Below are positions 1 to 7,190 of a stretch of DNA of 29,343 bases, piece by piece. The notes beneath the pieces were generated by a model. It was not told the DNA's origin. It worked only from the letters and a program-made list of their open reading frames with translations, and searched no databases. Position 1 is the stretch's first letter; every line of letters begins with the position of its first letter. This stretch comes from a virus. The position numbers and the translations under genes are program-made. The stretch covers positions 1-29,343 of IMG/VR virus record IMGVR_UViG_3300025645_000331. One strand, 5' to 3'.

Positions 1-1
1 G

Positions 2-175
2 CGTAATGCACAATGGAACTTAGAGTCAAAAGTTGATGGTAAACTACAGTCAGTAGATACAAAACTTACTAGCTACGATACAAAGTTAGATAGATTCGAG
101 GTAAAAGTAGAAAAGACTAAGATAGATATGGAAAACAGAATACAAGAGTCTTTAGATAACCCACTAGCAAACTAG
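2..175 (+). CDS. C-terminal end of a truncated gene, probably tail/fibre region
   Basis: An open frame enters from the left edge (first full codon at base 2) and ends at TAG 173-175, giving 57 visible residues. The visible part is a charged, heptad-like stretch (SKVDGKLQSVDTKL, then KVEKTKIDMENR), which suggests a short coiled coil. The start and main domains lie outside the window, so the family is not recognised. It is followed 8 bases later by the small basic genes, so it is probably the last gene of the tail-fibre group. A fibre or tail-associated role is inferred from position only. Confidence 0.6.
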   Translation, partial: RNAQWNLESKVDGKLQSVDTKLTSYDTKLDRFEVKVEKTKIDMENRIQESLDNPLAN

Positions 176-183
176 GAGATTAT

Positions 184-258
184 ATGCCATACGGAAAAGG
201 AACATACGGAAAAAAAAGAGGTCGCCCACCAATGAAGAAAAAAGGTAAAAAGAAATAA
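184..258 (+). CDS. 24-residue basic protein, MPYGKGTYG type
   Basis: A very short gene that begins MPYGKGTYGKKRGRPP and ends in a lysine tail. GAG lies about 10 bases before the ATG, and the stop TAA overlaps the next ATG (TAATG at 256-260), which argues for coupled translation. The RGRPP motif resembles an AT-hook core, so binding to DNA in the minor groove is possible. Similar tiny MPYGKGTYG proteins occur beside structural genes in aquatic phages (from memory). Function unknown; a DNA-condensing or head-associated role is a guess. Confidence 0.6.
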   Translation: MPYGKGTYGKKRGRPPMKKKGKKK

Positions 259-518
259 TGGCTAAAGATTCAAGACTAACTAGGGCAGGTGTATCTGGCT
301 TTAATAAACCAAAGCGTACACCTAGTCACAAAACTAAAAGTCATGTAGTAGTAGCTAAAGAAGGTGGTAAAGTTAAGACTATAAGATTTGGACAACAAGG
401 TGTTACTGGTGATAGAAAAAGTACAGCTAGGTCTAAATCATTTAAAGCTAGACATGGTAAAAACATAGCAAAAGGCAAGATGAGTGCTGCTTTTTGGTCT
501 AACAAGGTGAAATGGTAA
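258..518 (+). CDS. Small basic phage protein, DUF6321-like
   Basis: The 86-residue protein begins MAKDSRLTRAGVSGFNKPKRTP and contains KSHVVVAKEGGKVKTIRFGQQG followed by KSFKARHGKNI and a C-terminal AAFWSNKVKW. This pattern matches the phage family I know as DUF6321, whose function is not established. It is strongly basic throughout with no membrane segment. It overlaps the genes on both sides by one base (TAATG junctions), so it belongs to a tightly coupled set of three small basic proteins. A role in packaged DNA or in the virion is inferred from charge and context only. Confidence 0.75.
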   Translation: MAKDSRLTRAGVSGFNKPKRTPSHKTKSHVVVAKEGGKVKTIRFGQQGVTGDRKSTARSKSFKARHGKNIAKGKMSAAFWSNKVKW

Positions 519-643
519 TGGCTAAACGAGGACTATACGCAAACATTAATGCTAGAAAAAAAGCTGGTACAAGTAGAAGTAAAAAGAAATCTACTATTAG
601 CAAAAAAGCCTATGCAAAAATGAAAAAGGGGTTTAAAAAGTGA
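518..643 (+). CDS. 41-residue basic protein, MAKRGLYAN type
   Basis: The gene starts at an ATG that shares a base with the previous stop (TAATG) and ends at TGA 641-643, which overlaps the GTG start of the next gene by four bases. The product begins MAKRGLYANINARKKAG and continues as a Lys/Ser-rich tail ending KKGFKK. Proteins with the same MAKRGLYAN opening are common small genes in phage structural regions. It has very few acidic residues, so nucleic-acid binding is plausible but unproven. Confidence 0.65.
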   Translation: MAKRGLYANINARKKAGTSRSKKKSTISKKAYAKMKKGFKK

Positions 644-846
644 TTGAAGATAATAGAATACAGTTACAATTAGACAAACATTCTGGTCAGATAGCTAAGT
701 TATTTAGTAAAATTGATGACACTAACGAAAAAATACAAAAAATATTTCATATATTAAATCAGATTAGATACTTTGTATTAGGTGGTGTTGCTTATTTTGT
801 AGCGTCAGAAGTAGGCATGTTTAACCTACTGAAGTTGGTAGCATGA
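640..846 (+). CDS. Small coiled-coil protein with one membrane segment
   Basis: The start is GTG at 640, with AGGGG about 8 bases upstream and a four-base overlap with the previous gene. Residues 1-40 form a charged helical region (LQLDKHSGQIAKLFSKIDDTNEKI), followed by one hydrophobic stretch at about 43-60 (RYFVLGGVAYFVASEVG). This is the layout of small one-span phage membrane proteins such as holin partners or antiholins. It overlaps the putative holin gene downstream by four bases, which supports a shared lysis role. No family is recognised with certainty. Confidence 0.65.
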   Translation: MIEDNRIQLQLDKHSGQIAKLFSKIDDTNEKIQKIFHILNQIRYFVLGGVAYFVASEVGMFNLLKLVA

Positions 847-1274
847 TAGGATTTCTAACAAACATAGCACCAATAGCTTTAGGATTTATTGGCAAATTGT
901 TTGCTTTAAAGAGTCAAGCAGCACAAGAACAACAAAAATTAATGATACAGAATCTACAAGTTCGTAACGATTCTATTAATCAAGCAAGAGAAATGGCAAC
1001 CAAAGAAAGTCCAATGGCTGCTATGAACAGAAGAATTATAATATTAACTATATTAGCCCTAGTTATATTTACACAGGTAGCCCCTGTGTTTTGGGATGTG
1101 CCTACAGTTATACCAACTGTTATAGAGGGTGCTAGTATATTAGGATTTCAATTGACACCAGATGTAGTAGAATATGTTACTGTAGAAGGGATGTTGAAGT
1201 TTGATGAAATATTTAGATGGGCAACAATGATAATCGAATTCTACTTTGGAGCACAATTAGCAAAAGGTAGGTAG
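843..1274 (+). CDS. Putative holin, 3-TM GTA-holin type
   Basis: The 143-residue protein has a hydrophobic N-terminal segment (about 3-22), a polar helix rich in Gln and Lys (25-65), a second strong membrane segment (about 65-85, IIILTILALVIFTQVAPVFW) and a C-terminal amphipathic segment ending in FYFGAQLAKGR. The FYFG...R ending after a central hairpin is typical of the 'holin of 3TMs' family known from gene-transfer agents and many phages. Such proteins open the inner membrane at the end of infection. It overlaps the one-span protein upstream. The matching lysozyme is the gene at 11836, about 10 kb downstream on the same strand. Confidence 0.65.
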   Translation: MIGFLTNIAPIALGFIGKLFALKSQAAQEQQKLMIQNLQVRNDSINQAREMATKESPMAAMNRRIIILTILALVIFTQVAPVFWDVPTVIPTVIEGASILGFQLTPDVVEYVTVEGMLKFDEIFRWATMIIEFYFGAQLAKGR

Positions 1275-1276
1275 TA

Positions 1277-2032
1277 ATGAAAAGGGCGATAGTTATACCC
1301 GACCAGCATTTTCCGATACATGATGAAAGTGCAGTCAAAGTTGTACTAAAAGCGATAGATTTTGTAAAGCCAGATATATTTATTAATCTGGGTGATGTTG
1401 GAGAGTGGAGTTCTGTGTCTGGACATAGATACAAAAGACGCAAACGACCACCACTAGAGTACCAATTGCCAGAAATAGATAAAGAAATTAAAGAGGTCAA
1501 TAAACAAATTGATAGGTTTGACAAAGCATTAGATAAAGTTAAGTGTAATACTCGACATATTCTTGCTGGTAATCATGACGAATGGCTAGATGCGTTTGTA
1601 GAAGAGAATCCATACTTAGACCAGTACACTTTTAGAAATGCGTGTAAATGGGATGAAAGAGGATATGAGTATCGTAAGTACAATGAGGTTTTAACCATTG
1701 GTAAATTGTCTTTTATACATGGTGCGTATACAGGACTTAACCACGCTAAAAAACATTTAGATGCTTATGGTACAAATATTATGTATGGGCATGTACACGA
1801 TGTAGCTAGATACTCAGCTACTAGATTGTTAGATGGAAATATTAGTTCGTGGGCGATGGGTTGTTTAAAAGATATGTCAGCAGAAAACAACACATGGTTA
1901 AAAGGCAGACTACATAATTGGAATCATGCTTTTGGAATTGTAACTTTTTTTGACAATGGTAATTTTCAAGTAGAAGTAGTTGACATTGTAGAAGGCAGAG
2001 GTTCAGTATGGGGAAAAATAATTAAAGGATAA
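1277..2032 (+). CDS. Calcineurin-like metallophosphoesterase
   Basis: The 251-residue protein carries the full set of metal-ligand motifs of this superfamily: D9-x-H11 (PDQHFP), G39-D40 (GDVGEW), G98-N99-H100-D101 (GNHDEW), H148 (FIHGAY) and G171-H172-x-H174 (GHVH). These hold a two-metal centre that hydrolyses phosphodiesters or phosphomonoesters. The substrate cannot be told from sequence; phage members may act on DNA ends, cyclic nucleotides or RNA. It sits between the holin and the head-tail adaptor genes, an unusual place for an enzyme, so it would be made late. All key residues are present, so it should be active. Confidence 0.9.
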   Translation: MKRAIVIPDQHFPIHDESAVKVVLKAIDFVKPDIFINLGDVGEWSSVSGHRYKRRKRPPLEYQLPEIDKEIKEVNKQIDRFDKALDKVKCNTRHILAGNHDEWLDAFVEENPYLDQYTFRNACKWDERGYEYRKYNEVLTIGKLSFIHGAYTGLNHAKKHLDAYGTNIMYGHVHDVARYSATRLLDGNISSWAMGCLKDMSAENNTWLKGRLHNWNHAFGIVTFFDNGNFQVEVVDIVEGRGSVWGKIIKG

Positions 2033-2035
2033 AGT

Positions 2036-2737
2036 ATGACATATAGAGAATTAATAAATCAAGTGTTGATACGACTAAGAGAAGATACTATAACTAGCGA
2101 TTGGTCTGGTGCAATAAACGATTCTACTACAGTATCAGCATATCAAAAAGTAATAGGTGCATTAATTAACGACAGTAAAAAAAGTATTGAAGGTTATCAT
2201 GATTGGTTAAATCTTAGAGAAACAGTTAATGTATCTACAGTAGCAGGTACTAAAAATTATAATTTAAGTTCTGGTCAAGAAATAAAAGTTGTAGATGTTA
2301 TAAACAATACAACTGGTATTCATCTTAGTCAAGTAAGTAGACAATATATTAACACTGTAAAATACCCTACAGACGATACTGGTGAGCCATTGTACTATGC
2401 TTTTAATGGTACAGATACTTCTAATAATCTGAAAATAGATTTGTCGCCTGTGCCTACATCAGTACAAACTTTATCTTTTGATATTGTTAAACCTCAAGAT
2501 GATTTAACTTTAGCTGCTACAGTATTAAAAATACCAGCTAAACCAGTAATACTCGGAGCATGGGCAAGAGCCATAGCAGAACGTGGTGAAGATGGTGGAA
2601 CACAATCTAGTCTTATGGCACAAGAAGCTAATGACGCAATCAAGCAAGCAATTATGTTAGATAGTGGAAACACTCAATATGAATCTGATTGGTATATAAA
2701 AGAAAATTATTCACATGGAACTGTTAATTTTAGATAA
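2036..2737 (+). CDS. Head-tail adaptor protein, SU10-adaptor-like
   Basis: The 233-residue protein opens MTYRELINQVLIRLREDTITSDW, followed by a helical part (YQKVIGALINDSKKSIEGYHDW) and a strand-rich part with TVNVSTVAGTKNYNL. This opening helix, the 'W' and the 'Y-L' strand are typical of the adaptor that binds below the portal ring in short-tailed phages (SU10-type adaptor, same role as T7 gp11 or P22 gp4). Its stop overlaps the ATG of the tail nozzle gene (TAATG), consistent with co-assembly. Assignment is from sequence pattern and gene order, not from an alignment. Confidence 0.75.
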   Translation: MTYRELINQVLIRLREDTITSDWSGAINDSTTVSAYQKVIGALINDSKKSIEGYHDWLNLRETVNVSTVAGTKNYNLSSGQEIKVVDVINNTTGIHLSQVSRQYINTVKYPTDDTGEPLYYAFNGTDTSNNLKIDLSPVPTSVQTLSFDIVKPQDDLTLAATVLKIPAKPVILGAWARAIAERGEDGGTQSSLMAQEANDAIKQAIMLDSGNTQYESDWYIKENYSHGTVNFR

Positions 2738-4332
2738 TGGCTAAACAACTAGACTATTTACCTTTAGAAAATTTTGGTATTAATGGATTAAATTTACAAA
2801 GTAATCCTGCAACATTAGACCAAACATATCTTACAACTGCTGATAATGTAGTTATGAGAGAGTCTGGTAGAATATCTTTTAGAAAAGGTTTAAAACAAAA
2901 AGTAGTTCCTACTGGTACAGCTATAGGTTCTATGGTGGAGCATAATGATTCTGGTACTAATAAAATATTTGCTAGTCACGGTACTTCTATTTACACAGTG
3001 GATTTTACAACTCCTAATGCTGCCTTTCCTAGTAGTGGTGCTGATGTTAAGCATACCGTTGCTAACAGTACAGGCAATTGGCAGTTTATTAATTTTAATA
3101 AAAGATTACATTGTGTACACACAGGAGTAGTACCACAAAGATATGATGGTGCACAAAGTTCTGGCTCAAGATGGGCAGCACATGCAACAGACCCAGCGTC
3201 TATAAGTACACTATTTGACCCTAGTTGTGGGTTTGGTGGGTATGGAAAGTTGTGGGTAGGAGGAGTTACAGAAGCTCCAGATGTAGTATTTTACTCAGTT
3301 TTGCTTGATGGAGATGATTGGACTGGTACTGGTTCTGGTTTTATTGATTTAAAAACTGTATGGGGTAATGATGAAATAGTAGCATTAGCACCTTTTTATG
3401 GACAGCTAGTTATATTTGGTAAGAACAATATTGTTTTGTATGATGGCCCAGAGTCGGGTGGAACATTAGCACTTAATGAAGTTATACGAGGAGTAGGTTG
3501 TGTAGCACGAGATAGTGTACAAGCTATTGCTGATGATTTAGTTTTTTTGTCAGAAACAGGATTAAGGTCATTAGCCCGTACAACTGAAAAAGATAAATTA
3601 CCTTTACAAGATTTATCTTTAGCTATTAAAGATACATTAATAAGAAACATTGCTGTTAGTACAGCAGTTAAATCAGTTTATCTAGAAAACGAAGGCATAT
3701 ATCTTATGACTTTTACTGATAAAAATATAACATATGTATTTGATTTTAAACATAGAACACCAGCAGGAACACCTCGAGTAACAACATGGACATTTGATAA
3801 TGACCGTGAGCCTTCTGCTATGATACAATCTGTATTATATGCTGGTTTAATAGCAGGACAAAAAGATGGAGGCATAGCAGGATATGAAGGATATTTTGAT
3901 ACTGATTTGGCTTGGGTTAGTTCGGCTGCTAGTTATACTAATTCTCCTATTAATGCTGATGTATCTAGTATATGGATTAGAATGGGGCAAAGCGTTACCT
4001 CTGCTTTATTAAAACGAATGATATTAATTTTAGAAGGTGGCTCTGGTGCAACACTAGGTTTGCGTTGGTATAAAGATTATAGTTTAAATTCTTCATCAAC
4101 AACAAATATATCTTTGCGGCCTGCAACAACTGGTACAACAGCTTTATGGGGAGCGTCTACATCTTTGTATGGTGCTTCAAAGTTTACACCTATTTATGGT
4201 TTACAAGAATATACAACACCATTGACAGGTAGTGCTAAACATTTAAAATTAAATTTATCTATTTTAAGTAATGGATATGATACTTCGATTCAAGATTTGG
4301 CAATAATTTCAAAACAAGGAAAAATAAGATGA
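2737..4332 (+). CDS. Tail nozzle / tail hub beta-propeller protein (P22 gp10-like)
   Basis: The 531-residue protein is rich in beta strands with repeated blade-like elements, for example WGNDEIVALAPFYGQLVIFGKNNIVLYDG (about 209-237) and LVFLSETGLRSL (268-279). The N-terminal region has the pattern LTTADNVVMRESGRISFRKG, seen in phage 'stabilisation'/tail hub proteins that cap the adaptor ring and keep packaged DNA in. It directly follows the adaptor gene and precedes the fibre gene, the usual order in short-tailed phages. There is no signal peptide or membrane segment. Confidence 0.75.
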   Translation: MAKQLDYLPLENFGINGLNLQSNPATLDQTYLTTADNVVMRESGRISFRKGLKQKVVPTGTAIGSMVEHNDSGTNKIFASHGTSIYTVDFTTPNAAFPSSGADVKHTVANSTGNWQFINFNKRLHCVHTGVVPQRYDGAQSSGSRWAAHATDPASISTLFDPSCGFGGYGKLWVGGVTEAPDVVFYSVLLDGDDWTGTGSGFIDLKTVWGNDEIVALAPFYGQLVIFGKNNIVLYDGPESGGTLALNEVIRGVGCVARDSVQAIADDLVFLSETGLRSLARTTEKDKLPLQDLSLAIKDTLIRNIAVSTAVKSVYLENEGIYLMTFTDKNITYVFDFKHRTPAGTPRVTTWTFDNDREPSAMIQSVLYAGLIAGQKDGGIAGYEGYFDTDLAWVSSAASYTNSPINADVSSIWIRMGQSVTSALLKRMILILEGGSGATLGLRWYKDYSLNSSSTTNISLRPATTGTTALWGASTSLYGASKFTPIYGLQEYTTPLTGSAKHLKLNLSILSNGYDTSIQDLAIISKQGKIR

Positions 4333-5009
4333 GTAATTATACTTTAGCAGTAAATTGGTCAGGAAAAGATGCTCTCTCAGATAGTGATGCTGCGAAAGTT
4401 ATATCTGGTTCTGATTTTAATACTGAATTTACAACAGTAAGAACAGCAGTTAATTCTAAAGCTGATTTAAACGGAGATTCTGGCGAAGATTTTGTTATGA
4501 ATAATGGTACTGCTGCTACACAATCAGCAGGAAACAATACTACTAAAATAGCAACAACAGCTTTTGTTACAACAGCAGTAGCAGCTTTAGACGCAGCAGC
4601 TATTAATGCTATTGTTTATCCTGTAGGTTCTATATACACGACAATATCAAGCACTGCCCCTGCTACTCTTTTAGGAATGGGAACTTGGGCAGCATTTGGA
4701 GCAGGTAAAGTTCCAGTAGGTATTGACGCAAGTGATACAGACTTTGATACTGCTGAAGAAACAGGTGGTACAAAAACACATACTTTAACAACATCTGAGT
4801 TGCCTTCACACACGCATACTTTTAGTTTTACACAGTCACCAAGTACTGCTGGTGCAAATGCACAACAACAGCCTATATCAGCAGATGGTGGCAGTAACAC
4901 TTCTTTCAATGTTATAGGAACTAAAACTACTGATGCTACAGGAAGTGGCTCGGCACATACAAATGTACAACCATATATCGTAGTGTATATGTGGAAACGC
5001 ACAGCATAG
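4329..5009 (+). CDS. Short tail fibre with collar-type C-terminal domain
   Basis: The start ATG overlaps the previous stop by four bases (ATGA). Residues about 54-86 hold the common fibre segment 'QSAGNNTTKIATTAFV'. From about 97 there is a tail-collar/baseplate type domain: YPVGSIYTTISSTAP, GMGTWAAFGAGKVPVGID, TGGTKTHTL, LPSHTHTF (159-165) and a final AHTNVQPYIVVYMWKRTA. In related fibres the HTH histidines coordinate a metal along the trimer axis. It is only 226 residues, so it is a short fibre or tip; receptor contact at the host surface is inferred. Confidence 0.8.
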   Translation: MSNYTLAVNWSGKDALSDSDAAKVISGSDFNTEFTTVRTAVNSKADLNGDSGEDFVMNNGTAATQSAGNNTTKIATTAFVTTAVAALDAAAINAIVYPVGSIYTTISSTAPATLLGMGTWAAFGAGKVPVGIDASDTDFDTAEETGGTKTHTLTTSELPSHTHTFSFTQSPSTAGANAQQQPISADGGSNTSFNVIGTKTTDATGSGSAHTNVQPYIVVYMWKRTA

Positions 5010-5018
5010 GAGAATAGA

Positions 5019-5909
5019 ATGGCATATATAGAAGGAACAGGAATTGGTCAAGGCAAAGGTAATTCAAATTTTATGCTTAATGGCTCATATGTAAATGCAC
5101 CCACATACAATAAAGCCAAGCCAAGAACATTTAAAAAACAAAACACAAGTAGTTTTGACATACCTATTGGTGGTTTAGGTGGTAGGGGTAACAATGTTCA
5201 ATATGCACAAGAGGACTATGATAGACAAATGGCTCTTATGGATAAGATTGGAGAAATGTCAGCAGGTTATTCTACTGATAATACTCTTGGTACTACTGAT
5301 ATAGACTACGAAAACAAGATGATAACTGAGAAGTTATCACCAGAGTTACAAGCTGAATATGATGCGTTACTTGCTCGTAGTAAATTACAAAGAGAAAGAG
5401 CAGCAGCTATGGGTGATGACCCATATGAGATGCAACAGTATCTTTACAATCAAAATCTTGCATTAAAAGTAGATGAGCAAAATGCTTTGCGTGATGATAC
5501 TATGGCTGCTTTACAAGCTAAAGGAATACTAGGTTCTACTGGTGGACAAGGAATGTATGCAGGTGTTGAAGAATCTATATTAAGGTCTAACGCTATGGAC
5601 TTTAATGATGCTATGGCACAATCACAAGCTATGTTTGACATGGAAAGAAAACGAGGACAAGAAGATTTAAGTACTGCGGTTGCATTAGGTACAAAACAAA
5701 TACCATATATTACAGCAGGTACAAATCAAGGAAAAGCAATTGAAATTGGTAATGTTGCAGGTGTAAGTTCTGCTTCAAGAAATATTGCAAATCAACTTGC
5801 AGGTCAAGATTATAGTAAGAGAAAAGGTTTATGGGATATGCTAGGTAGTGGTGGTACTGGAGGGGGTGGTGGTGGACTCTTTGGTATGCTAGGTAGTATT
5901 TTTGGATAA
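5019..5909 (+). CDS. Putative internal (ejection) virion protein with Gly-rich C-terminus
   Basis: The 296-residue protein is preceded by AGGAG 7 bases before the ATG. The middle (about 105-215) is helical and rich in Gln, Met and Ala; the C-terminus has a run of glycines followed by the small hydrophobic helix LFGMLGSIFG (287-296). Glycine linkers followed by an amphipathic helix suit a protein that inserts into a membrane during DNA ejection. It starts the block of three internal-protein genes that ends with the 1260-residue protein. No family is recognised; the role is from context. Confidence 0.65.
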   Translation: MAYIEGTGIGQGKGNSNFMLNGSYVNAPTYNKAKPRTFKKQNTSSFDIPIGGLGGRGNNVQYAQEDYDRQMALMDKIGEMSAGYSTDNTLGTTDIDYENKMITEKLSPELQAEYDALLARSKLQRERAAAMGDDPYEMQQYLYNQNLALKVDEQNALRDDTMAALQAKGILGSTGGQGMYAGVEESILRSNAMDFNDAMAQSQAMFDMERKRGQEDLSTAVALGTKQIPYITAGTNQGKAIEIGNVAGVSSASRNIANQLAGQDYSKRKGLWDMLGSGGTGGGGGGLFGMLGSIFG

Positions 5910-5918
5910 GGAGTAAAA

Positions 5919-7190
5919 ATGGCAAGTATGTTTAATAATATCTATGATGTTGAACAAGACATTAATAAAATGATGTCTGATACAGCAATAAGTTTTGGCA
6001 GATTAGATACAAATGGTTATGGGCCAATGACAGCTAGTACATTTGGTCAAGGCGAAATGTTTGGCAGGGCGTTAGGAAGCATGCTAGGTGGTAAAGACCC
6101 TCGTATAGAAGAAGCAGAGTTGCAACAAGAGTTAATGCGTAGACATCCAGACCCTAGAACAAAAGAAGATTTACTTGCTGTAGCTAAAGATGCAGGACTC
6201 ATGGGTTTACCAGATGTACAAGCAGAAATACTAAAAATTGCAACACAAATGCCAGAACCTAGTCTTGCTAGTGGAGCAGATTTAAAAAGTTTGACTGGTA
6301 TTTTATCATTAACACAAGGTAGTGATAAGATGGTTGTTGATTATTTAAGAAAATTAAATCCAGAATTTGATAGCCAAAAAGAAGATGCAAAAAATGCTGC
6401 AATAAGAGAAGTTCGTGCTGAATTTAATAAAATTATAGGTGGATATGAAACATTCTTAGGGTCAAAACAACTTAAAAAACAAGATATTAATAGCATGATG
6501 TTTGACAATACTGGTCGGTTAAAAAACATTAGTATGTTTAAATCATATTTAGGTGCTCTTAGTTTAGATGAAACAGCAAATCCATTTGCAAAACATTTGT
6601 TTGATGCGAATACTATTATATTAAGTCAAGGTAGTGATACAGATACAAGTAGTGATGTTGATAGTAATGATTTAAAAATAAAAAAAGTAATTAAAAAAAT
6701 GCCAGATGATACAACATTTATCGAAAGTTCTTATAATGCTAGTGTTGATGAAGTAGTTGTAGGTAAAAATGATTATAATAATTTATCTAAAAATGCAAAA
6801 AAACAAGCTAATTCGAACTACAAAATGGAAATGATGAATAAATTAAATTCTGTTTATGTTGATTTAGCAAATTTTGGTGGTGGTTTTTTAGGTGAAGAAA
6901 ACATGAGTGCCTCAGATTTAAAACAAGAAAACCAAAATGATGAAATACAAGACTGGATTTCTGGTGGTGTGCCTATGCTTGGTACAGTTTATAGTGAAGG
7001 CATGCAATATTTTTTAGATAAACCACCTGAAGAATTAGAAAAATTTATAAAAAATCCAGAATGGTACTATAGAACAGTAATTTTAAAACAACCATTTCGT
7101 GTAGATAAAGAACGCAATATGTCAATTGCAGAACCATTTCCTAAAGATACAAGTGGGGAAATAATTTCACTTTGGGGAATATCAAACTAA
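5919..7190 (+). CDS. Putative internal virion protein
   Basis: The 423-residue protein is mostly helical and polar. It has a glycine-rich opening (GQGEMFGRALGSMLGGKDPRI, about 44-64) followed by a helical module (EELMRRHPDPRTKEDLLAVAKDAGLMG type) that resembles proteins encoded between fibre and large internal protein genes in marine podoviruses. No enzyme motif is seen. Its TAA overlaps the ATG of the giant gene downstream (TAATG at 7188-7192), which implies coupled synthesis at a fixed ratio. An ejection-complex role is inferred. Confidence 0.6.
   Translation: MASMFNNIYDVEQDINKMMSDTAISFGRLDTNGYGPMTASTFGQGEMFGRALGSMLGGKDPRIEEAELQQELMRRHPDPRTKEDLLAVAKDAGLMGLPDVQAEILKIATQMPEPSLASGADLKSLTGILSLTQGSDKMVVDYLRKLNPEFDSQKEDAKNAAIREVRAEFNKIIGGYETFLGSKQLKKQDINSMMFDNTGRLKNISMFKSYLGALSLDETANPFAKHLFDANTIILSQGSDTDTSSDVDSNDLKIKKVIKKMPDDTTFIESSYNASVDEVVVGKNDYNNLSKNAKKQANSNYKMEMMNKLNSVYVDLANFGGGFLGEENMSASDLKQENQNDEIQDWISGGVPMLGTVYSEGMQYFLDKPPEELEKFIKNPEWYYRTVILKQPFRVDKERNMSIAEPFPKDTSGEIISLWGISN

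Noticed and set aside
4616-5002. Antisense frame of 128 codons opposite the tail fibre gene
   Set aside because: A shadow of the Thr/Ala/Gly-rich fibre codons; the sense strand has clear collar-domain motifs.
7172-7189. TTG start extending the giant internal protein by six codons
   Set aside because: The ATG at 7190 overlaps the previous stop (TAATG), the junction type used throughout this operon.
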